DNA from: Methanoculleus sp. UBA430
Lineage (GTDB): Archaea; Halobacteriota; Methanomicrobia; Methanomicrobiales; Methanoculleaceae
Assembly (NCBI RefSeq): GCF_002506585.1
Contig: NZ_DAXW01000015.1
Location: 124,220-188,219, forward strand
Direction of reading: 5' to 3'
Length of the DNA stretch: 64,000 nucleotides
Part shown: piece after piece, positions 7,482 through 15,204 of the stretch
Numbering within the stretch: position 1 is the stretch's first letter
How the letters are laid out: each line of letters opens with the position of its first letter
Notes under the pieces: model-generated
Database searches by the model: none
What the model saw: the letters and a program-made list of their open reading frames with translations, nothing else
What the model was told of the DNA's origin: nothing
Position numbers and translations under genes: made by a program

Positions 7482-8663
7482 ATGTATCTCATCGGTGAAG
7501 CACTGGTTGGAGATGGCGCAGAACTTGCGCACATCGATCTGTTAATAGGAAACAAAGAGGGCGCCGTAGGGCAGGCGTTCGCGAACTCGATCTCGCAGCT
7601 CTCGAGGGGACACACGCCGCTCCTTGCGGTCATCAGGCCGAACCTGCCGACGAAGCCCTCGACGCTCGTCATCCCGAAGGTCACCTTAAAGAAGGGGTAC
7701 CAGGTGAACCAGATGTTCGGGCCCGTCCAGGCCGCGGTGGCGAAGGCCGTCGCGGACTCAGTCGAGGAGGGCGTCTTTGAGGGGATCGACATCGAGGACA
7801 CCGTCATCATGGCAAGTGTCTACCTCGACACCGCCGCGGAGGACTACAACAAGATCTACCGGTTCAACTACGGCGCGGTGAAACTCGCGCTCCGCCGGGC
7901 CCTCGACCGGTTCCCCGACGTCGAGACGCTCCTGCACGAGAAGGACCGGGCCGCCCACGCGGTCATGGGCTTCAAGGTCCAGCGCCTCTGGGACCCGCCC
8001 TACCTCCAGGTCGCTATGGACCTCGTGGACAAGAACCACATGAGGAGAGTCCTCGAGTCGCTGCCGCAGAACGACCACCTGATCATTGAGGCGGGCACGC
8101 CCCTGATCAAGAAGTTCGGGCTCTCGATCATATCCGAGATCCGCGAGATCCGGCCGAACGCGTTCATCGTGGCGGACTTAAAGACCCTCGACACGGGCAA
8201 CCTTGAGGCCCGGATGACCGCCGACGCCGGCGCCGACGCCGTCGTCATCTCCGGCCTTGCCCCCCTCTCGACGATCGAGAAGGCGATCGAGGACACCCGG
8301 AAGACCGGGATCTACACGGTCGTCGATATGCTCAACGTCGAGGACCCCCGCGCCGTCGTCGAGCAGCTCAAGGTGAAGCCGGACGTCGTGGAACTCCACC
8401 GCGGCATCGACGTCGAGGAGACCACCCACGCCTGGGGCGACATCCCGGCGATCAAGAAGGCCGGCGGCGAGCGACTCCTGGTCGCAACGGCCGGCGGCAT
8501 CCGGCAGGGCGTCGTGAAGGACGCGCTCAAGGCGGGCGCGGACATCCTGGTCGTCGGCCGGGCGATCACCGCGAGCAAGAACATCCAGCACGCGGCCGAA
8601 GAGTTCCTCGAGGAACTGAGCACCGAAGAGATCGACCAGTTCAGGATTATGACCGACTTTTAG
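7482..8663 (+). CDS. fae-hps: bifunctional formaldehyde-activating enzyme / 3-hexulose-6-phosphate synthase
   Basis: A 393-residue fusion, the usual length for methanogen Fae-Hps. Residues 1-165 are Fae, which condenses formaldehyde with tetrahydromethanopterin, with the catalytic histidine at position 17. Residues from about 170 are hexulose-6-phosphate synthase: VADLKTLDTG, ELHRGIDVE, TAGGIR and VVGRAITAS are the phosphate-binding and catalytic strands of its TIM barrel. In archaea lacking the oxidative pentose phosphate pathway, the enzyme runs toward ribulose-5-phosphate and formaldehyde. Its partner isomerase is at 54467 in the same window. ATG 7482 is chosen by the conserved MYLIGEALVG start. 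TTTAATAG near 7434 may be the TATA box. Confidence 0.95.
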   Translation: MYLIGEALVGDGAELAHIDLLIGNKEGAVGQAFANSISQLSRGHTPLLAVIRPNLPTKPSTLVIPKVTLKKGYQVNQMFGPVQAAVAKAVADSVEEGVFEGIDIEDTVIMASVYLDTAAEDYNKIYRFNYGAVKLALRRALDRFPDVETLLHEKDRAAHAVMGFKVQRLWDPPYLQVAMDLVDKNHMRRVLESLPQNDHLIIEAGTPLIKKFGLSIISEIREIRPNAFIVADLKTLDTGNLEARMTADAGADAVVISGLAPLSTIEKAIEDTRKTGIYTVVDMLNVEDPRAVVEQLKVKPDVVELHRGIDVEETTHAWGDIPAIKKAGGERLLVATAGGIRQGVVKDALKAGADILVVGRAITASKNIQHAAEEFLEELSTEEIDQFRIMTDF

Positions 8664-8714
8664 GCGGTCATTACAACAATATACTCTCAACCCTATTTTC
8701 GTGTATGAACCATT

Positions 8715-8945
8715 TTGCCCTTGTCGTCTGACTACTCCCCGAACTATATCCGGCAGCTCATCCACCAGCTGCGGGATATCACGGTCTGGCTCAACGACGT
8801 TCAACCTCCCGGACCTCCAGTGGGAGTTTGTCCGGGGGTGGACGGACGCGAGGTTGATACAGGCCGCGCGAACCTGGAGAGGGGCAGGACGGCTCTCAAC
8901 CGTCTTTCTGAACCTCAGCGCATTGGCAGGCGGCAGAAAAAATGA
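8715..8945 (+). CDS. possible small protein, unsupported
   Basis: A 76-codon open stretch beginning at a TTG lies downstream of Fae-Hps. Its first half (SSDYSPNYIRQLIHQLRDITVWLNDV) looks protein-like and helical, the second half is composition-biased. There is no clear ribosome site or homologue that I recognise. It may be a degraded gene tail or chance. The rest of 8664-8990 holds nothing else I can identify. Confidence 0.2.
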   Translation: MPLSSDYSPNYIRQLIHQLRDITVWLNDVQPPGPPVGVCPGVDGREVDTGRANLERGRTALNRLSEPQRIGRRQKK

Positions 8946-8990
8946 TTCGTGCTTAAAATAACATCTTTTTCTTACTCATCCGTCTCTAGA

Positions 8991-9395
8991 TCATATGGAG
9001 GACCCGATTGTTACATCAGACAGTTCGACGTAAGCGATATACACAGGGTACGCTGTGTCGATGAACTCTCGTTCATCCCAATCGGTATCTTCGTCCAGCA
9101 GATATCCCCATGAACCGTCATCGTGCTTAAAAATAACAGCCGTCTCATACATGTCTGTTCCTGGATCATATGAGAGAACCAGCCAGCAAGGGCCGTCGTC
9201 TGTTGGAGCATCATCGATGATATCCCCTGCTCGGTATTTCGGTGCATTTGCCGATGATGGGTCTGAAACTGCAGTGGGCTGTTGCACCGTCGGCTGGGGG
9301 GTTTCAGAGGCACTAACGGTATCGCTATTGAGAGTGCACCCACAGACCAACAGAAAGCCAACTAACAGCGCTAGTAATATGACAACTGGTTTCAT
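8991..9395 (-). CDS. predicted lipoprotein of unknown function
   Basis: A 134-residue protein with a hydrophobic signal sequence (PVVILLALLVGFLLVCGC) ending in a lipobox-like VCGC, then a low-complexity Thr/Gln/Pro/Ser linker to about residue 50 and a compact acidic domain (GDIIDD..DDGPCWLVLSYDPGTDMYETAVIFKHDDGSWGY). The domain is rich in aromatic residues and acidic pairs, as in extracytoplasmic binding or structural domains, but I do not recognise a family. ATG 9395 is supported by a TATA box 25-30 bp upstream, which implies a nearly leaderless message. Confidence 0.7.
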   Translation of the reverse strand: MKPVVILLALLVGFLLVCGCTLNSDTVSASETPQPTVQQPTAVSDPSSANAPKYRAGDIIDDAPTDDGPCWLVLSYDPGTDMYETAVIFKHDDGSWGYLLDEDTDWDEREFIDTAYPVYIAYVELSDVTIGSSI

Positions 9396-9417
9396 ACCAT
9401 GAAAATCGTGTGCATGT

Positions 9418-9432
9418 TTATTTAAATATAAC
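9418..9432 (-). promoter_or_regulatory. TATA box of the lipoprotein gene
   Basis: On the minus strand GTTATATTTAAATAA lies about 30 bp upstream of ATG 9395, so transcription should begin at or next to the start codon. Confidence 0.6.
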
Positions 9433-9828
9433 TTAATTGCACAGCGCACGCCCTCTTTGCTCTGGTAAAAATATCACTTTTTAAGAGCGTACGTCCTACA
9501 GGGATCGATCTGCAGCGGCGCCGGACCCTCGACACCATCGGGCGGCACGCGCGGGGCTGTGGCCCTCTCCGTGAGCGTGGGTGTGCTGGTGGTCGCGTCT
9601 AGGTGTGGGTGCTACTGTGGTTTGCCCGACACCGATGAAGACGACCCGGCACGCAAGTGGGCCACCGTCGGCGAGGTTCTAATGACCGAAAATCTACAGA
9701 GTAGTTCCGCATCATGACCGACTTCTCAGTCAGTCGAGACCTTTTTCCGGCAAAAATTGCCCGGCGGCGCGGAGACCGAAGCCGTCCCGAAGAATAAGTT
9801 AATGTGAACAAAACGGCAACGAATAACC
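9433..9828. other. intergenic stretch with a possible gene remnant
   Basis: No complete gene is visible. On the plus strand an open frame from 9469 to the TGA at 9715 reads plausibly as protein (LSVSVGVLVVASRCGC, then DDPARKWATVGEVLM) but has no start codon with a ribosome site, so it may be a decayed gene. AATAAGTTAAT at about 9793 is a candidate TATA box about 30 bp upstream of the PH-domain gene at 9829. Confidence 0.3.
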
Positions 9829-10368
9829 ATGTTCTCTCCCGGAGCGGGCACGGACGGGTATCGGCGGCTGAACCGGAAGTGCCTCCTCTCGATGTACTTC
9901 GGCCACGCCATCTCCTACGCGATCCTCCTCGGGGCGTTCGTCCTCGTCGAGATCTATGCGCAGGGGTTCCTCGGCCCCAACTACGATCTCGTCCGGTACG
10001 CCTTCATCGCGGTCCTCGCCATCGTCCTGGCCTACATGATAGTCTCCCCGCCGGTCTTCTACGCCCGCTACCGCTACCGGATCACCGAAGACCGGATCGA
10101 CGTGCGCTGCGGGATCCTCTTCATCCGCCACATCCTGGTGCCGATCGAGCGGGTGCACCAGGTGGAGGTCTCCCGGGGCCCGATCAACAGCATGCTCGGC
10201 CTCGCCGACGTCACGATAACCACCGCCGGCGGCGTGGCGACGCTCAACTACCTCGAAGCCGAAGAGGCGGAGAAGGTGGCCGAACTGCTGGACAGTCTGG
10301 TCGGAAGGATGCTCAAGGAGCGCGTGCCGGGGCCGGGGGTGCCGGCAACGGAGCCCACGGGTGACTGA
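9829..10368 (+). CDS. PH-domain (bPH2/DUF304) membrane protein, YdbS-like
   Basis: A 179-residue protein with two N-terminal membrane helices (CLLSMYFGHAISYAILLGAFVLV and YAFIAVLAIVLAYMIVSPPVFY) followed by a bacterial-type PH domain: YRYRITEDRIDVRCGILFIRH.ILVPIERVHQVEVSRGPINSMLGLADV. The paired next gene carries repeated copies of the same domain, the classic YdbS-YdbT arrangement. The function of this pair is unproven. The stop codon overlaps the next ATG by one base (TGATG), so they are co-translated. No Shine-Dalgarno precedes ATG 9829, consistent with a short or absent leader. Confidence 0.85.
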   Translation: MFSPGAGTDGYRRLNRKCLLSMYFGHAISYAILLGAFVLVEIYAQGFLGPNYDLVRYAFIAVLAIVLAYMIVSPPVFYARYRYRITEDRIDVRCGILFIRHILVPIERVHQVEVSRGPINSMLGLADVTITTAGGVATLNYLEAEEAEKVAELLDSLVGRMLKERVPGPGVPATEPTGD

Positions 10369-11858
10369 TGCAGGGGACTGAGATGATCGCGCCCGGCGAG
10401 AGGGTGAGGTGCCACCCGAGCGTCATCGTCGAGAACTCGCTCTCCGTCGTAGTCCTCGTCGCGCTCCTCGTTACGCGGTTTGAGACGACGGCAGTGGCGG
10501 GCGTGCTTGCGGCCGCCGTCGTCGCGCTGTTGCTCTTCAACTACCGGCAGTGGAAGCTAACGACCATCCGGTTCGGCGAGACTGAGATCGTGGTGGAGAG
10601 GGACACCCTCTTCAAGATGAAGAAGACCCTCCCCTACGCGAAGATCGCGGCGGTCAACGTGAACCGGGGTATCGTAAATCGGCTCTTCGGGACATCGAAG
10701 TTGCAGATCAACATCAACTCGGGCAGCAGCGCGACGGTCCCGGAGGCGGTCCTGACGTTCCGCGAGGATACGGCGGACGAACTGCGGTCGGCGATCCTGG
10801 AACGCCTCCACGATGGGGAGGTCGTGCCGGACGAGGACGAGCCGGCGGAGTCCCTCGTCTCGTTCTCCCCGGCGGACGTGGTCGTCCACGGCCTCTTCAG
10901 CGTCCCGACGTACCAGACCACCTTCGGCTCGGTCTTTCTCGCCTACTCGATTGTTGAACTCTACACCTCTGCGGGTGCGGGATTCAGGGGGGACGGCAGA
11001 GCGCTCGTCTCGCTGCTGATCTTCGTCGCCCTCCAGGTAGCGCCGGCGGTCTCGCTCATCTTCCGCTACTACAACTACCGGGTCTACCGCCGGGGGGAGA
11101 CGATCTACCTCCAGCACGGCTTCTTCAGAACCTACAAAACATCATTTGACGTCTCACGGGTCAACGCCGTCCGCGTCAAGAGCACGCTTGCGGCCCGGCT
11201 CCTGCACCGGTCGTGGATCGAGGCCGAGGTGGTGGGGCTCGCGTCCGGGACCGGGGAGAGTCTCCGCCCCGTCCTCTGCCTCTTAAAGGACGACGCGACG
11301 CAGCAGAGGCTCCTCCGCGAGCTGGTGCCGGAGTTCGTCTACGATCGGAACCCGGAGCGGCAGCCGGAAGGGGCGAGGAGCATGCTCCTTATCCGAGCCG
11401 CGGCGGCCTCTCTCGCGCTCGCTCTGGCGATGGCCTACCCGTCGCTCCGGGTTTACCACGAGGCCGCGGATCTCGCCGGGACCGCCGGCACGGTCCTCCC
11501 CTGGGTGCTGCCGCTCGCCACGCTCCTCGGGGTCCTCGCGATCTTCTACGCGACGCGGGTCTCCTGCCGGATCACGGAGTTCGACGCCGGCAAGGACCTC
11601 TTTACGTTTGTGAACGGCGCTGTGGACCGCGAGACCGTGGTGATGAACTACGACAAGGTCCAGACGGTCCAGGTCGAGCGGGGCCCGGTCGCCGGGTTTT
11701 TTGGTGTGGCCCGGGCGAGGGTGTATCTCCTCTCCTCGACCGGCGGTGCAAGCATCTCGTCGGGGTATTTTTCCGGGAGCCGGCTCGGCGTCATAGGCGA
11801 GACCGTGATGGAGCGGATCGCGAGCGGGGAGTATGATTGGCAGAAGAATAGTGTCTGA
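10368..11858 (+). CDS. PH-domain (bPH2/DUF304) membrane protein, YdbT-like
   Basis: A 496-residue protein with three bPH2 domains interspersed with pairs of membrane helices. The domain core motif is visible three times: 'TLPYAKIAAVNVNRGIVNRLFG', 'TSFDVSRVNAVRVKSTLAARLL' and 'VMNYDKVQTVQVERGPVAGFFG'. Hydrophobic pairs occur near residues 20-60, 175-225 and 345-395. It forms an operon with the smaller PH-domain protein, overlapping by one base. Length and layout match YdbT. I infer a membrane-bound complex of the two proteins; the ligand is not known. Confidence 0.85.
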   Translation: MQGTEMIAPGERVRCHPSVIVENSLSVVVLVALLVTRFETTAVAGVLAAAVVALLLFNYRQWKLTTIRFGETEIVVERDTLFKMKKTLPYAKIAAVNVNRGIVNRLFGTSKLQININSGSSATVPEAVLTFREDTADELRSAILERLHDGEVVPDEDEPAESLVSFSPADVVVHGLFSVPTYQTTFGSVFLAYSIVELYTSAGAGFRGDGRALVSLLIFVALQVAPAVSLIFRYYNYRVYRRGETIYLQHGFFRTYKTSFDVSRVNAVRVKSTLAARLLHRSWIEAEVVGLASGTGESLRPVLCLLKDDATQQRLLRELVPEFVYDRNPERQPEGARSMLLIRAAAASLALALAMAYPSLRVYHEAADLAGTAGTVLPWVLPLATLLGVLAIFYATRVSCRITEFDAGKDLFTFVNGAVDRETVVMNYDKVQTVQVERGPVAGFFGVARARVYLLSSTGGASISSGYFSGSRLGVIGETVMERIASGEYDWQKNSV

Positions 11859-12016
11859 GCGGGGTGAGGGGATTCCCTAATGCAACCGGCTTCTTGACAA
11901 CCCAGAGCCAGCCATCACCAAGCGTGATGCTGTGATTGCCGGGGATGATGCAGTGTCTCTCCGACCTCATTCATGGTCGCCCTGTAAATCGCCTGCCTGA
12001 AGTATCTTTAGTTTCT

Positions 12017-14338
12017 TCACAGTGCCTGGATCTTTCCGACAAAGTAATAGGCAATTTTCGCGGCATCACCGATATCAACCGCACCGTTACCATTGAAATC
12101 AGCAGCAGGATCCGCCGCCACCTTCCCGACGACCATGTAGGCTACCTTCGAGACATCACCGATGTCCAAGACGCCATTTCCATTAAAATCAACCATTACA
12201 ACTGCAAAAGTCAAGGCTGGCCAGTAGTCCGATACTTCTTGATTTTCATTTTCTACCTGAATTCCGCTCCATGTGTAGTTCCCCGGCGGCGCATACGGAG
12301 AGATGGTGTAACTTCTCTGGTAACTCCAGTTTTGCGGGGAGATCTCGGTGAAGCGTGCTCCATATCCACCTCCAAAGATGTTACCCTTGGGGCCATCCAG
12401 CCGAGAGCTTAACCAGTTTACAGGAGATACCGAGTTTGCAGTCACATTGAGTGTTACGATCCCGCCGCCGACGAATTTATACGGGTCAAGTTCCGCTGAC
12501 GTAATAACAGGAATGTCGTTATTACACTGATTGTATACTTGGAAGGTTAGTGGGATCCAGGTTTGTGAAGATTCCTGATTTTGGTTCTCCACCTGGATCC
12601 CGCTCCACGTATAGTTTCCAGACGGTGCATATGGTGAGATTGAATAACTTTCCTGGTAACTCCAGTTGCCTGAAGAAATCTCAGTGAAATGGATTCCATA
12701 CCCCCCTCCAAAGATGCTGCCTTTGGGGCCATCCAACCGAGAGCTCAGCCAGCTCACCGGGGATTTTGAGCGCGCAGTCACATTGAGTACTACTGTCCCG
12801 CCATCGTGGAACTCATACTGGTTTAGTTCGGCAGATACTATTACGGGGATGTCGTTGTCAAACGTGTTTTGGACACTAAACGTCATAGCCGACCAATAGT
12901 CCGATGCCTCTTGATTCTCGTTTTCTACTTGGATCCCACTCCATGTGTAGTTCCCCGATGGGGCATATGGGGAGAGGGTGTAACTTCTCTGGTAATTCCA
13001 GTTGTGCGGGGAGATTTCGGTGAAACGAGCCCCGCTTCCGCCTCCAAAGATGTTGCCCTTGGGGCCGTCCAGTCGAGAACTCAGCCAGTTTACAGGAGAT
13101 ACCGAATATGCAGTTACATTGAGTATCACAGTTCCCCCATCCGCAAATTCTTCTTGATTTAGGGTGGCCGAGATAATTACAGGTTTATCGGTACCCGGAC
13201 CCGGAGGTGGCGTTGGTGTTGCAGTTGGGGTCACTACTGTCAACGTCGGCGTAGGCGTTATTTCGCCGTTCTCGCGGTTATCAACACAAACAGTAATTGT
13301 TTCCGGCCAGTAATCCGACAGTTGGTCTATCTCATCCATGACACGGATGTTTGAAAACCTATACTCTCCGGAAGGAGCTAACGGCGATACGACATACCGA
13401 ACATGACCGGTCCAGTTGGTTCCTGATTGGATGATGTCATGGAATCCACTCCCCCAAGCGCCCATAGGGGTGGATCTCGAGTAGAACCCTTGCGTCACCC
13501 TGGCATCAGCGGTTCCCGAAATGGTAATGTGAACCTCACCACCATTGATAATCGTCTCATTTCCAACAACAACCGATTTAATGACCGGCCTTCCTACCGT
13601 CTGAGAATTGTTTACAGTAACAGTGACTATTTCCGGCCAGTAATCTGACTGTTGCTCTATTTCATCCATGACACGGATGTTTGAAAACTTATACTCTCCA
13701 GACGGAGCCTGTGGCGATATGGTATATCGGATATGGCCAGTCCAGTTTGTCCCTGATTGGATAATATCATGGAACCCACATCCCCAAGCACCCGTGGGGT
13801 TGGATCGCGAGTAGAACCCTTGCGTCACCCTGGCATCAGCGGTTCCCAATACGGTAATTTCAATCTCACCGCCGTCAATGATTGTACCATTATTAACGGT
13901 GACAGATGCGACGACTGGCTTCCCTACCGACTGAGAGTTATTTACGATAACAACAACTGTTTCTGGCCAGTTATCTGACTGTTGCTCTATCTCGTCCATG
14001 ACACGGATATTTGAAAACTTATACTCTCCAGACGGGGCCTGTGGCGATACGGTATATCGAATATGACCAGTCCAGTTGGTTCCTGATTGGATGATGTCAT
14101 GGAACCCACATCCCCAAGCACCCATGGGGTTGGATCGCGAGTAGAACCCTTGCGTCACCCTGGCATCAGCGGTACCTGAGACAGTGATGTGAATCTCGCC
14201 ACCATCGGTGATCGTATCATTCTCTATGACCACCGAGGTGATTATAGGTTTTTCTACAGCAGAAACGGGAATAACCACAAAAAAGAGAACCAAAAGCAAA
14301 AGCAACACTTTGGAGCTTACCAATCGCAGAACCATCAT
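12017..14338 (-). CDS. secreted six-repeat surface protein with C-terminal dockerin
   Basis: A 773-residue exported protein. A signal peptide (VLLLLLVLFFVVIPVSA) leads into three ~110-residue repeats of type A (each with GTADARVTQGFYSRS and SPxAPSGEYxFSNIRVMDE), a Thr/Pro linker near residue 355-385, then three repeats of type B (each with VTAxSxSPVxWLSSRLDGPKG and SPYAPxGNYTWSGIQVEN). The last ~58 residues are a type I dockerin with two calcium-binding loops, DFNGNGVLDIGD and DFNGNGAVDIGD. Dockerins bind cohesin modules, none of which is encoded here. Many NxT/NxS sites suggest N-glycosylation. The two repeat types share the Ser-Gly-x-Tyr beta-sandwich look of Ig-like folds. Confidence 0.85.
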   Translation of the reverse strand: MMVLRLVSSKVLLLLLVLFFVVIPVSAVEKPIITSVVIENDTITDGGEIHITVSGTADARVTQGFYSRSNPMGAWGCGFHDIIQSGTNWTGHIRYTVSPQAPSGEYKFSNIRVMDEIEQQSDNWPETVVVIVNNSQSVGKPVVASVTVNNGTIIDGGEIEITVLGTADARVTQGFYSRSNPTGAWGCGFHDIIQSGTNWTGHIRYTISPQAPSGEYKFSNIRVMDEIEQQSDYWPEIVTVTVNNSQTVGRPVIKSVVVGNETIINGGEVHITISGTADARVTQGFYSRSTPMGAWGSGFHDIIQSGTNWTGHVRYVVSPLAPSGEYRFSNIRVMDEIDQLSDYWPETITVCVDNRENGEITPTPTLTVVTPTATPTPPPGPGTDKPVIISATLNQEEFADGGTVILNVTAYSVSPVNWLSSRLDGPKGNIFGGGSGARFTEISPHNWNYQRSYTLSPYAPSGNYTWSGIQVENENQEASDYWSAMTFSVQNTFDNDIPVIVSAELNQYEFHDGGTVVLNVTARSKSPVSWLSSRLDGPKGSIFGGGYGIHFTEISSGNWSYQESYSISPYAPSGNYTWSGIQVENQNQESSQTWIPLTFQVYNQCNNDIPVITSAELDPYKFVGGGIVTLNVTANSVSPVNWLSSRLDGPKGNIFGGGYGARFTEISPQNWSYQRSYTISPYAPPGNYTWSGIQVENENQEVSDYWPALTFAVVMVDFNGNGVLDIGDVSKVAYMVVGKVAADPAADFNGNGAVDIGDAAKIAYYFVGKIQAL
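12190..13190 (-). repeat. three tandem type-B coding repeats
   Basis: Three direct repeats of about 333 bp encode the WLSSRLDGPKG modules of the dockerin protein. They are similar at DNA level, with many synonymous differences, so the duplication is not recent. Confidence 0.8.
13286..14251 (-). repeat. three tandem type-A coding repeats
   Basis: Three direct repeats of about 327 bp encode the GTADARVTQGFYSRS modules. Long blocks are almost identical between copies, for example the segments at 13490, 13816 and 14143, pointing to recent expansion or gene conversion. Confidence 0.8.
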
Positions 14339-14632
14339 ACCTATCCGACAATTGAGTGATTGTTCACTACTGCAGGTTAAGTTTTTGCATTGTCAGCGTT
14401 GAGGGAAACGGCTTTTTCGAAAGATTGATTTCGCTGACATCTGATTTTGCCGGGAAGAGCAAAAATAATCGAGAAATACCCCGACTCTTCAGTTGTGCGT
14501 GAGCCCGGAATACTTATTCACTGTGCTGGTGATGTGCTTCGTGTTCTGTGAGTGCAGAGTGCTCCCGAATTGAGGGGTAAGGTGTGAAATCAACTTCCGC
14601 ATGAGGAGGTATATCGTACATCAGGAGAATCA

Positions 14633-15145
14633 TCAGTGTACCTTGGTGATACCGGCGATCAGAAACTGCAAGGATGGATACTCATCAACAACGGGGATAG
14701 GCCCCACCATCGACCACTGGGAGGGATCGAAGAGGCGTCCAATGAGTGTCGTGATTTGCCGAGGTGAATACTCTTGAAACGTAGTGAATGTAATCACCTG
14801 CCCGACGGAAGCATCCCGAGCGAGAAGAGAACGTAGTCGTTCGATCTGTTCGGGATATCGGTCTTTTTTATTAGCGTCCTGCCCCGAAACGAACGATTTT
14901 AACTCTATAAGTGTTCGGCCCCCTTCACCGGAGCAGACAAGGTCGGCTTTGTAACGGGTGCCGGGATAGGTATAATCAGGGGAAACGGTTTTGTAATCAA
15001 TCCCCAGTTCCACGAGGATCGGAACCAGTTCGACACGAAACCAGGATTCAAAAGAAGCCTGCGTTGTGCAGAGAAACCGGGCGGAGGTACAGGTGCTGAC
15101 GTGTTTCGAGATGCCCTGCGCCAAGGTATTGAGATCAAGAGTCAT
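14633..15145 (-). CDS. putative PD-(D/E)XK-type nuclease-like protein
   Basis: A 170-residue protein of no recognised family. Its core YKADLVCSGEGGRTLIELKSF places D68, E81 and K83 as in the D-(E/D)xK active site of restriction-type nucleases, with an aromatic helix (FESWFRVELVPILVELGI) before it. This is motif-level evidence only. It is divergent from the YaaA-RelE fusion gene, and both seem to use one TATA box, so they may form a functional pair. ATG 15145 lies 29 bp from the centre of that box, implying a leaderless message. Confidence 0.5.
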   Translation of the reverse strand: MTLDLNTLAQGISKHVSTCTSARFLCTTQASFESWFRVELVPILVELGIDYKTVSPDYTYPGTRYKADLVCSGEGGRTLIELKSFVSGQDANKKDRYPEQIERLRSLLARDASVGQVITFTTFQEYSPRQITTLIGRLFDPSQWSMVGPIPVVDEYPSLQFLIAGITKVH

Positions 15146-15168
15146 AAGCGAAGATCAATTCACCCGCC

Positions 15169-15180
15169 TTTAAATATAAC
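15169..15180. promoter_or_regulatory. shared bidirectional TATA box
   Basis: TTTAAATATAAC reads as a TATA element on both strands. Its centre is 29 bp from ATG 15145 (minus) and 31 bp from ATG 15205 (plus), the distance to a transcription start in archaea. One element may therefore drive both divergent genes as leaderless transcripts. Confidence 0.5.
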
Positions 15181-15204
15181 GAAACTGATTGTTGACTGAT
15201 CGCG

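Noticed and set aside
12190..14251. Possible CRISPR or tandem-repeat array
   Set aside because: The repeats are ~330 bp, in frame, and encode protein modules. No short direct repeats with spacers are present anywhere in the window.
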